DNA of 40,597 bases from Actinomycetes bacterium (GTDB lineage: Bacteria; Actinomycetota; Actinomycetes; Actinomycetales; Cellulomonadaceae), in NCBI GenBank assembly GCA_021793115.1, contig JAJYTJ010000012.1, positions 1-40,597 of the forward strand, in the 5' to 3' direction. The notes below the pieces were generated by a model. That model saw only the letters and a program-made list of their open reading frames with translations, did not search any database and was not told the DNA's origin. The first letter of the stretch is position 1. Every line of letters begins with the position of its first letter. Both the position numbers and the translations under genes were made by a program. Shown here piece after piece: positions 34,330 to 40,597 of the stretch.

Positions 34330-35072
34330 CCCGCCGCCACCCAGGTGAGCACGGCGTGGGTCGCACCCGCCAGCAGGTCGCGCTGCAGAAGCCGCGCTGC
34401 GACCTCGCCGTCCCCCAGCGCGCCGAGCAGGACCTGCCACGGGCCCCACCCGGTGACCGCGAGCTCGCCGGCGAGCCCCTGGGGGCAGGACGCGAGCCGA
34501 GCCCGGGCAGGCGGACCCGCGTCGACGAGGTCGGCGACGACCTGGTCGTCGTACGCCGGTGCGCGCGGGTCGTCGGCCAGCGGCGCGTCCGGGCCGTGCC
34601 GTGCCGACGCGGAGCCCACGACGACGAGCGCTGTCGGATGCTCGTCGGCCAGCCCGCGACCGAGCGCGCGGAGCTCGGCGCCGCGATCGGGCCCGGCCAC
34701 CGCCGTGCCCACCTCCACCACGTCGGCCGCCGCGCCGCCGTGCCATGCCAGCAGGACGAGCGCCACCGAGGCCGCGGTGCCCGCGACGGGACCGGTTACG
34801 TGCGGGGCGGGCCGGTCGAGCTCCCGCGCGGGCGGGGGCCACCCCACGAGCTCCTCGGGCACTCCCGCGGCGCCGAACGACGCGCGGGCCCACGGTCCCA
34901 GTCGCCGGTCCGACCGGCCGGGTGCGACGACCACGACCCTGCTCTCGCGTCGGGTGACGTCACGGACGGCGGTCAGGGCAGCCGCGCGCAACGACGCGCC
35001 CGGGTCGGCCGTGCCGCCCACGCCCGGCACGAGGAGCGCGGTGTCCGGGATCAGCGCCGCGGCGACGAGCAT
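34326..35072 (-). CDS. Class III extradiol dioxygenase subunit B-like (LigB-like) protein
   Basis: This 248-aa protein of the LigB-like fold occurs between miaB and miaA in many actinobacteria. It opens MLVAAALIPDTALLVPGVGG. Related AmmeMemo/LigB proteins have a histidine at the start (CPHPPLL), which is Asp/Thr here (IPDTALL). The second conserved metal-ligand region (SSDFSH-like) reads GSASARHGPD. A functional iron dioxygenase is therefore doubtful. It is the first gene of the coupled LigB-like/miaA/dapF/GNAT operon, so a link to tRNA or metabolite chemistry is possible but unproven. Confidence 0.83.
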   Translation of the reverse strand: MLVAAALIPDTALLVPGVGGTADPGASLRAAALTAVRDVTRRESRVVVVAPGRSDRRLGPWARASFGAAGVPEELVGWPPPARELDRPAPHVTGPVAGTAASVALVLLAWHGGAAADVVEVGTAVAGPDRGAELRALGRGLADEHPTALVVVGSASARHGPDAPLADDPRAPAYDDQVVADLVDAGPPARARLASCPQGLAGELAVTGWGPWQVLLGALGDGEVAARLLQRDLLAGATHAVLTWVAAG

Positions 35073-35162
35073 GCCTGCAGGCTACGGCCACGGGACGACG
35101 ACCACCGCGTCCGGGGCTGCGCTGCGGGCGAACCCGGCACGGCCCCCGGGCGGATCGGTAGG

Positions 35163-35168
35163 TACTCT
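35163..35168 (+). promoter_or_regulatory. -10 of a putative leaderless promoter
   Basis: TACTCT followed by 6 nt and the ATG at 35175, with no Shine-Dalgarno, fits leaderless transcription of the first YbjN-like gene. Confidence 0.52.
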
Positions 35169-35174
35169 CGGACC

Positions 35175-35753
35175 ATGGCGTCGTTCGCCGACAGGGCCAG
35201 AGCGTGGTTCCGCCGCATCGGGCGGCCCACCGAGCCTGCGACGGACGAGGGTGCCGACCTGCACGACTCCGTCGCCGCCCTCCTGGCGCGTGAGCTGGGC
35301 GTGGTCGAGGCCGCGGCGGACGTGCCCGTGGCGGTGACCCCGGCCCGTGTCGCCACATGGATGAGCACCAACGGCTTCAGCTACTTCGTCGACAGCGACG
35401 GCGACCTCGGGGGCATGTGGCGCGGCCGCCTCTTCTACTTCTTCCTCTTCGGCGAGCACGCCGAGATCCTTCAGGTCCGCGGCCAGTGGCAGCGCGAGGT
35501 GACCATCGAGCGGATGACCGAGATCCTCGACGTCTGCAACGAGTGGAACGCCGAGCGGATCTGGCCGAAGGCGTACGTGCGCGTGCGGGACAACGGCCGG
35601 GTCCACGTGGTCTCCGAGGTGGCGCTCGACCTCGAGCACGGCGCCACCGACGCGCAGCTCCACCAGGCGCTGTTCAGCGGCCTGACCACCGGGAGCATGT
35701 TCTTCGACGCGCTCGACGAGCGGTACCCCGACCCCGTGGGGATCGCGCCGTGA
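35175..35753 (+). CDS. YbjN domain-containing protein (first of tandem pair)
   Basis: This 192-aa cytoplasmic protein has a YbjN domain (about 55-175): ATWMSTNGFSYFVDSDGDLGG, LQVRGQWQREV, CNEWNAERIWPKAYVRV and a C-terminal helix. The fold resembles type III secretion chaperones and YbjN is linked to stress regulation in enterobacteria; its function in actinobacteria is unknown. An acidic N-terminal region (about 1-50) is extra to the domain. It shares NxWNxERIWPKAYVR with the next gene, so the two are duplicates. Confidence 0.86.
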   Translation: MASFADRARAWFRRIGRPTEPATDEGADLHDSVAALLARELGVVEAAADVPVAVTPARVATWMSTNGFSYFVDSDGDLGGMWRGRLFYFFLFGEHAEILQVRGQWQREVTIERMTEILDVCNEWNAERIWPKAYVRVRDNGRVHVVSEVALDLEHGATDAQLHQALFSGLTTGSMFFDALDERYPDPVGIAP

Positions 35754-35805
35754 CGGCGCCCTTGGCAACGCCGGCCCAGGCTCGCCGCCATCTGGGAGTC
35801 CCGCG

Positions 35806-36330
35806 ATGAGCACCCCCGGATGGCTGCTGCGCGCCCTGTCAGGGCTGCCCAACGCCGCCAAGGCCCCGCGGATGGACGACGAGCCGCCGACGGCCGTCAC
35901 GCGCGGGCGCGTGGCCGACTACCTGCGCCGGCGCGGCTACCGGTTCGTCGTCGACGACGACGGCGACCTCACCGGCACGTGGGACGGCAACCGGTTCTGG
36001 TTCCTGCTGCTCGGCGACGGGCAGGAGATCGTCCAGGTGCGCGGGCGCTGGCACCGGACGCTGCCGCTCGAGGCGCGCGCCGCGATCGCACTGGTCATCA
36101 ACGACTGGAACCGCGAGCGCATCTGGCCCAAGGCGTACGTGCGCGAGGAGGAGGGCATGCTCGCGATCTACGCCGAGACCTCCGCCGACCTCGAGGCGGG
36201 CGCGAACGACGCCCAGCTGGCGCAGGCGCTCTCGTGCGGGCTCGGCACGGGTGTGCAGATGTTCCTCAGCTTCGAGTCGACCCTGCCGGCGGCCGACGAG
36301 CCGGACGCGCCGGACGTGCCGGACAACTGA
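35806..36330 (+). CDS. YbjN domain-containing protein (second of tandem pair)
   Basis: This 174-aa paralogue of the preceding gene has VADYLRRRGYRFVVDDDGDL, VQVRGRWHRTL, NDWNRERIWPKAYVREE and a C-terminal acidic tail (ADEPDAPDVPDN). It starts 52 nt after the first gene with a moderate GGGAGTC site, so the two are probably co-transcribed. Function is unknown. It is convergent with miaB. Confidence 0.86.
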   Translation: MSTPGWLLRALSGLPNAAKAPRMDDEPPTAVTRGRVADYLRRRGYRFVVDDDGDLTGTWDGNRFWFLLLGDGQEIVQVRGRWHRTLPLEARAAIALVINDWNRERIWPKAYVREEEGMLAIYAETSADLEAGANDAQLAQALSCGLGTGVQMFLSFESTLPAADEPDAPDVPDN

Positions 36331-36345
36331 GGGTCGCAGCCCACC

Positions 36346-36367
36346 GGCCGGAAGCTTCGTGCCGGCC
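36346..36367. terminator. Possible hairpin between convergent YbjN and miaB genes
   Basis: GGCCGG (36346-36351) and CCGGCC (36362-36367) flank a 10-nt loop in the 99-nt convergent gap. There is no U-tract. Support is weak, but position favours a terminator. Confidence 0.35.
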
Positions 36368-36429
36368 ATGGCCACCGTGTGGACCAGGGGCGCCGAGCGC
36401 GAGGTGCGAGCCGTGACCGGTGGTCGCCC

Positions 36430-37998
36430 TCAGCGGGCGGGGGTACCCACGACCGGCATACCCAGCGCCACCGGCACGCCCGCCGGCCCGTGCTCGTGCG
36501 TGTGCTCGTCGGCCCCACGGGCCGCCCAGGCGTCCCCCGCGCGCGTGCGCCGCACCGTGAACGACCCGCCGGTCGTCGCACCGTCCGCGACGAGGAAGTG
36601 GGGCGCCGCGTGGGTGACGTCGACGCGGACGAGGTCGCCGGGACGTGGGAGCTCGGCGGGCGTCGCGAGGTCCGGGACGGCGAAGTGGACGAGCCGGTTG
36701 TCGGCGGCGCGGCCCGACAGCCGCGCGGTCGCGCCGTCCTTGCGGCCCTCGCCCTGCGCGACGAGCACCTCGACGGTCCGGCCCACCTGGGCCCGGTTCT
36801 CCTCGAGCGAGATCCGCTCCTGGAGCTCGACGAGCCGCTCGTACCGCTCCTGGACCACCGCCTTCGGCACCTGGTCGGCGAGCGTCGCCGCGGGAGTCCC
36901 CGGTCGCGGCGAGTACTGGAAGGTGAAGGCGCTCGCGAACCGCGACTCCTCCACCACCCGCAGCGTCTCCGCGAAGTCGTCCTCGGTCTCGCCCGGGAAG
37001 CCGACGATGACGTCGGTCGTGATCGCGGCGTCCGGCATCGCCGCACGGACGCGGTCGAGGATGCCGAGGAACCGCTCGCTGCGGTAGGAGCGCCGCATCG
37101 CCCGCAGCACCCGGTCCGAGCCGGACTGCAGGGGCATGTGCAGCGCGGGCATGACGGTGGGCGTCTGCGCCATCGCCGCGATGACGTCGTCGGTGAAGGC
37201 GGCCGGGTGCGGGCTGGTGAAACGGACCCGCTCCAGGCCCTCGAGCGCCCCGACGCTGCGCAGCAGCGACGCGAACGCGCCGCGGTCGCCGAACTCGACG
37301 CCGTACGAGTTGACGTTCTGCCCCAGCAGCGTCACCTCGATCGCCCCGCCGGCGACGAGAGCCTCCACCTCGGCGAGGATCTCGCCGGGCCGGCGGTCCC
37401 GTTCCTTGCCCCGCAGCGACGGCACGATGCAGAAGGTGCACGTGTTGTTGCAGCCCACGCTGATGGACACCCAGCCGGCGTAGACCGACTCCCGGTGCGT
37501 CGGCAGGGTCGACGGGAACACCTGCAGCGACTCCGCGATCTCCACCTGGGCGCGCGCGTTGTGCCGGGAGCGCTCGAGGAGCACCGGCAGCACGTCGAGG
37601 TTGTGGGTGCCGAAGACCACGTCGACCCACGGCGCCTTCTCGACGATGCCGGCACGGTCCTTCTGCGCCAGGCATCCGCCCACGGCGATCTGCAGCCCTG
37701 GGTGAACCCGCTTGGCCGCCGCGAGCCGCCCGAGCGTCCCGTAGAGCCGCTCGGCGGCGTTCTCGCGCACCGCGCACGTGTTGATGACGATGACGTCGGC
37801 GTCCTCGGCGGCGACCGCCTCCGGGCTTGCCGCGACGTACCCAGCCGCGTCGAGCAGGCCCGCCATGTGCTCGGAGTCGTGGACGTTCATCTGGCACCCG
37901 AGAGTCTTCACCAGGTAGGTGCGCGCGGCCTCGCCCTCCCCCGCTCCGGGCGAGGCGGCGGGCAGAGCGGCGGGCGGGGCGGTCGGCTGCGCGGACAT
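36430..37998 (-). CDS. miaB: tRNA-2-methylthio-N6-dimethylallyladenosine synthase MiaB
   Basis: MiaB is a radical-SAM methylthiotransferase that acts on prenylated A37 made by MiaA. The 522-aa protein has the N-terminal auxiliary-cluster cysteines C35 ([10 protein letters not shown]), C75 (NTCAVRE) and C109 (GGCLAQ), and the radical-SAM CxxxCxxC C183/C187/C190 ([12 protein letters not shown]). A TRAM domain follows. The C-terminal tail after TRAM is longer than in E. coli (His/Thr/Gly-rich, ending [10 protein letters not shown]). The ATG at 37998 is set by a -10 8 nt upstream. The much longer frame upstream is a shadow of rny. Confidence 0.95.
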   Translation of the reverse strand: MSAQPTAPPAALPAASPGAGEGEAARTYLVKTLGCQMNVHDSEHMAGLLDAAGYVAASPEAVAAEDADVIVINTCAVRENAAERLYGTLGRLAAAKRVHPGLQIAVGGCLAQKDRAGIVEKAPWVDVVFGTHNLDVLPVLLERSRHNARAQVEIAESLQVFPSTLPTHRESVYAGWVSISVGCNNTCTFCIVPSLRGKERDRRPGEILAEVEALVAGGAIEVTLLGQNVNSYGVEFGDRGAFASLLRSVGALEGLERVRFTSPHPAAFTDDVIAAMAQTPTVMPALHMPLQSGSDRVLRAMRRSYRSERFLGILDRVRAAMPDAAITTDVIVGFPGETEDDFAETLRVVEESRFASAFTFQYSPRPGTPAATLADQVPKAVVQERYERLVELQERISLEENRAQVGRTVEVLVAQGEGRKDGATARLSGRAADNRLVHFAVPDLATPAELPRPGDLVRVDVTHAAPHFLVADGATTGGSFTVRRTRAGDAWAARGADEHTHEHGPAGVPVALGMPVVGTPAR

Positions 37999-38006
37999 CG
38001 CCGTCA

Positions 38007-38012
38007 AGGGTA
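38007..38012 (-). promoter_or_regulatory. -10 of a putative near-leaderless miaB promoter
   Basis: TACCCT on the minus strand (38012-38007) is 8 nt before the miaB ATG, in the 62-nt gap after rny. No Shine-Dalgarno is visible. Confidence 0.45.
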
Positions 38013-38060
38013 CGTGCGTCGCCGCCGTGGACCACTCCGGCGCCCGCGGCGGTCCAACGG

Positions 38061-39560
38061 TCAGCCCGCGGTGGCGCTCGCGCGCAGCTCGCGCACCACG
38101 GTCACCTTGATCTCGCCCGGGTACGTGAGGTCCTGCTCGATGTGCCTGGCGATCGCGGTGGCCATGCCTGGCAGCGCTGTGTCGTCCACCTCGGTCGGCT
38201 CGACGACCACGCGCACCTCGTGCCCGGCCGACATGGCGAGGGCGCGCCGCACCCCAGGATGCTCGGCGACGATCGCCTCGAGCTTGTCCATGCGCTCGAC
38301 GTACTGGTCCAGCTCCTCGCGCCGCGCACCCGGGCGCGCCGCGGAGATGGCGTCGGCCGCCTGGACCAGCACGGCCTCGACGGTGTCCATCGGGACCTCG
38401 TCGTGGTGCGCCGCGATGGCGTTCACCACGGCGGGCGACTCCCCGCAGCGCCGCGCCAGCTCCGCGCCGAGCGCGGCGTGCGTGCCGGGCTGCTCGGCCG
38501 TGAGCGCCTTGCCGATGTCGTGCAGCAGGGCACCGCGCCGGGCCACCTCGACGTCGGCACCGAGCTCGGCTGCCATCGCGCCGGCGACGAGCGAGGTCTC
38601 GACGAGGTGCTCGAGGACGTTCTGCCCGTACGACGTGCGCAGCCGCAGCCGACCCAGCGTGTGGACCAGGTCCGGGTGCAGGCCCCGCAGCCCGGCCCGT
38701 TCCACGGCGTCGCCCCCGGCCGCCTCGGTCCGCTCGCCGACCGCCGCCAGGGCGTCCCGGTAGGCGGCCTCGATGCGCTGCGGCTGGATCCGGCCGTCGG
38801 CCATGAGGGCCTCGAGCGCCACCTGCGCCACCTCGCGCCGCTCGGCGTCGAAGCACGAGAGCACCACGGCATCCGGCGTCTCGTCGACGAGGACGTTGAC
38901 GCCCGTCAGCGACTCGAAGGAGCGGATGTTGCGCCCCTCCTTGCCGATGATCCGGCCCTTCATCTCGTCCGACGGCAGCGGCACCACCGTGATGGCCGAC
39001 TGGCTGCTGGTCGGGACCGCGAGGCGCTGCACCGCCGTCGCGACGATGCGCCGCGCCCGCGCCTCGGCCGTGCGCCGGGCCTGCGCGTCCGCGCGCCGCA
39101 CCTGGGCCGCCGCGTCGTTGCGCGCCTGCTCCGTCATGCGGGCGACGAGCTGCGCCCGCGCCTCCTCGGCGGACAGCCCTGCCGCGGCCTCCAGCTCGGC
39201 GCGCGCCGCCCGCTCCGCCTCGGCCCGGGTCTGCTCCGCCGCGCGCTCCGCGTCCGAGATGACGCGGGCCGCACCGCGCTCCGCCGCGACAAGGGCCTCG
39301 GCCCGCTCCCGCGTGCGGCGCTCCAGCGCCTCGAGCTCCCCACGGTCCTGCGCGAGCGCCTGCTCGCGCTCGGCCAGCCGCTGCTCGCGCCGCTCGGCGT
39401 CCGCGAGCTTGGAGCGGGCCTCCTCCTTGATGGTGGCGACGTCCTCGGTGGCGCGGCGCCGCACGGCGTCCGCTTCCCGCCGGGCCAGCTGGACCAGGAG
39501 CAGGGCGACGAGGCAGGCGCCGAGCAGTCCGATGATCGTGAGCACCGGCGCCCAGTTCAT
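38061..39560 (-). CDS. rny: Ribonuclease Y
   Basis: RNase Y is a membrane-anchored endoribonuclease that starts mRNA decay. The 499-aa protein has an N-terminal transmembrane helix (about 4-25), a long Ala/Glu/Arg coiled coil (about 28-175), a KH RNA-binding domain (GRIIGKEG, 202-209) and an HD domain with His347-Asp348 ([10 protein letters not shown]). The ATG at 39560 is preferred because GGGAGGTGGGC places it 5 nt after GGAGG. A GTG two codons earlier overlaps the site. It lies between recX and miaB and probably forms a transcription unit of its own or with miaB. Confidence 0.92.
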   Translation of the reverse strand: MNWAPVLTIIGLLGACLVALLLVQLARREADAVRRRATEDVATIKEEARSKLADAERREQRLAEREQALAQDRGELEALERRTRERAEALVAAERGAARVISDAERAAEQTRAEAERAARAELEAAAGLSAEEARAQLVARMTEQARNDAAAQVRRADAQARRTAEARARRIVATAVQRLAVPTSSQSAITVVPLPSDEMKGRIIGKEGRNIRSFESLTGVNVLVDETPDAVVLSCFDAERREVAQVALEALMADGRIQPQRIEAAYRDALAAVGERTEAAGGDAVERAGLRGLHPDLVHTLGRLRLRTSYGQNVLEHLVETSLVAGAMAAELGADVEVARRGALLHDIGKALTAEQPGTHAALGAELARRCGESPAVVNAIAAHHDEVPMDTVEAVLVQAADAISAARPGARREELDQYVERMDKLEAIVAEHPGVRRALAMSAGHEVRVVVEPTEVDDTALPGMATAIARHIEQDLTYPGEIKVTVVRELRASATAG

Positions 39561-39752
39561 GCCCACCTCCCGCTGCCCACCCGGGCGAGACGCCGCTCGT
39601 CGTCCCGCGCGGTCCAGGGCCAGGGTGCCACACCGCCGCCGGTCAGGGGCCGCACCTCGTCGACCGCGGCGTCATCCCCGCGGGTGATCGTCGTCCTCGG
39701 CGCCGGCGTCCCAGGCGTCCCACGTGTCCCCGTCGCTGCCCGCGGTCTCGGT

Positions 39753-40286
39753 CTACTCGCCCAGCGCCTCACGGACGAGACGCGCCACCAGCCCCGGTGG
39801 GTACCCTCGGCGCCCGAGCGCGGCCAGCGTCCGACGCGTCCTCGTCGCGGGGTCGAGCCCGCGCGTGGCGGCCAGCTTGCGCTCCACGAGGCGACGGGCC
39901 GCATCGACCTCCGCGTCGTCGCCCACCTGGGTCAGAGCGCCGGCCGCCGTCTCGTCGTCGATGCCCCGGCGCCGCAGCTCGACCGCCAGTGCGCGCCGCG
40001 ACAGCCCCCGCTCGGCATGCCGGGACCGGACGAGCATCTGCGCGTACGCGGCGTCGTCCACCAGGCCCACCTCGGTGAACCGGTCGAGCAGTCTGACTGC
40101 GACCTCTTCGGGGACCTCCCGCCGGGCCAGCGCCTCGGCCAGCTGCGCCCGGCTGCGGGGGGCGCCCGTGAGCAGCCGCAGCAGGATCGCCCGGGCCACC
40201 GCCTCCGCGTCGGGTTCGGTGTCGACCGCCGCGGCCCCGGAGTCGGGGGGCTCGGGCGCGGGTGAGCGGCGTCTTCCTTGTCCCAT
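39753..40286 (-). CDS. recX: RecX regulatory protein
   Basis: RecX inhibits RecA filament extension and ATPase activity. The 177-aa product has an Arg/Pro N-terminus and three-helix repeats typical of RecX: ILLRLLTGAPRSRAQLAEAL, FTEVGLVDDAAYAQMLVRSR (with the GLxDDxxYA signature), RRALAVELRRRGID and LGRRGYPPGLVARLV. The ATG at 40286 is used; a GTG three codons upstream is possible. It follows recA by 64 nt on the same strand, the standard recA-recX operon. Confidence 0.92.
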   Translation of the reverse strand: MGQGRRRSPAPEPPDSGAAAVDTEPDAEAVARAILLRLLTGAPRSRAQLAEALARREVPEEVAVRLLDRFTEVGLVDDAAYAQMLVRSRHAERGLSRRALAVELRRRGIDDETAAGALTQVGDDAEVDAARRLVERKLAATRGLDPATRTRRTLAALGRRGYPPGLVARLVREALGE

Positions 40287-40350
40287 GCCGCTCACCCCGC
40301 GTGCCCCCGAGCCATCCCGCCTCGCCCCTGCCGGTCCCGGCGTGGTCCGG

Positions 40351-40597
40351 TCAGAAGTCGACCGGCACGCTGTCGGCCGGCTTGTCGAGCGTCGCGCCGA
40401 TGCCGAGCTTCTCCTTGATCTTCTTGTCCAGCTCGTCCGCCAGGTCGGGGTTGTCGCGCAGGAACGACCGCGCGTTCTCCTTGCCCTGGCCCAGCTGGTC
40501 GCCCTCGTAGGTGTACCAGGCGCCGGACTTACGCACGAAGCCCTGGTCAACGCCCATGTCGATGAGCGACCCTTCGCGGGAGATGCCCTTGCCGTAG
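40351..40597 (-). CDS. recA: Recombinase RecA (C-terminal part; 5' end beyond window)
   Basis: Only the last 81 codons or so are visible, starting with [15 protein letters not shown]. This is the C-terminal end of the RecA core, followed by the C-terminal domain ([26 protein letters not shown]) and an acidic/hydrophobic end in VPVDF. RecA filaments on single-stranded DNA drive recombination and LexA cleavage. Its promoter lies outside the window, so SOS control cannot be judged here. Confidence 0.97.
   Translation of the reverse strand, partial: YGKGISREGSLIDMGVDQGFVRKSGAWYTYEGDQLGQGKENARSFLRDNPDLADELDKKIKEKLGIGATLDKPADSVPVDF

Noticed and set aside
36430..39633. Single minus-strand frame of 1067 codons joining rny and miaB
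   Set aside because: Only the C-terminal half is MiaB. The N-terminal half is an out-of-frame reading of rny. It is not a fusion protein.
39561..39752. 192-bp gap between rny and recX, checked for a small gene or RNA
   Set aside because: Open frames are Arg/Pro/Thr shadows. There is a short GGCGTCCCA near-repeat but no strong hairpin, promoter or conserved-looking peptide.

Overview
This is a very GC-rich window of ordinary high-GC actinobacterial chromosome. The gene content and order (mraZ-led division cluster, divergent MoxR/DUF58/transglutaminase operon, DUF3040, HEPN-dinB, PAC2, HelR/HelD-type ATPase, lexA beside a LysM gene, miaB-LigB-like-miaA-dapF, rny, recX-recA) point to Micrococcales, with Cellulomonas or a close relative as my best guess. 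That placement is inference from content, not a database match. Almost every gene is housekeeping. I see no phage, IS element, CRISPR array, rRNA or tRNA. The only accessory module is a small vapBC toxin-antitoxin pair.

Layout. (1) 1-10383, minus strand: the first half of the dcw division and cell-wall cluster in the order mraZ-rsmH-ftsL-ftsI-murE-murF-mraY-murD-ftsW, with ftsW cut by the window edge. Most junctions are 4-nt ATGA/GTGA overlaps, so translation is probably coupled. An internal leaderless promoter appears to precede murE. (2) 10384-10777: a 394-bp divergent control region holding four TGGAG boxes at exact 10-bp spacing in front of mraZ, and two further 10-bp-spaced pairs pointing at moxR. 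(3) 10778-15350, plus: moxR, a DUF58 gene and a transglutaminase, which overlap each other by 1-4 nt. (4) 15295-17426, minus: DUF3040, then an SOS operon of a SAV_6107-type HEPN gene and dinB, with a perfect LexA box inside its promoter. (5) 17537-23625: a spermidine-synthase-like methyltransferase, a cold-shock gene with a structured leader, a PAC2 gene, a HelR/HelD-type ATPase and serA. (6) 23626-26944: DUF5302, nrdR and a LysM membrane gene (minus), divergent from lexA (plus) across a region with two LexA boxes, then ldh. (7) 26992-35072: dinG-like helicase and hflX (minus), an RsmC-like methyltransferase and vapBC (plus), then GNAT, dapF, miaA and a LigB-like gene (minus, all coupled). (8) 35175-36330: two tandem YbjN-like genes (plus). 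(9) 36430-40597, minus: miaB, rny, recX and the 3' end of recA.

How it fits together. The window links envelope synthesis and division (dcw), a probable periplasm-facing MoxR/DUF58/transglutaminase system that may share MraZ control with dcw, and a DNA-damage network (lexA, LysM division-inhibitor candidate, HEPN-dinB, recX-recA, nrdR). It also carries translation and RNA maintenance genes (miaA, miaB, hflX, rny, csp). Many promoters have a TAnnnT -10 hexamer 6-8 nt before the start codon, so leaderless mRNAs look common here.

The best candidates for undescribed biology are regulatory: the two-sided MraZ box array, the mutually exclusive hairpins in the cold-shock leader, and the SOS-controlled HEPN/DinB pair.
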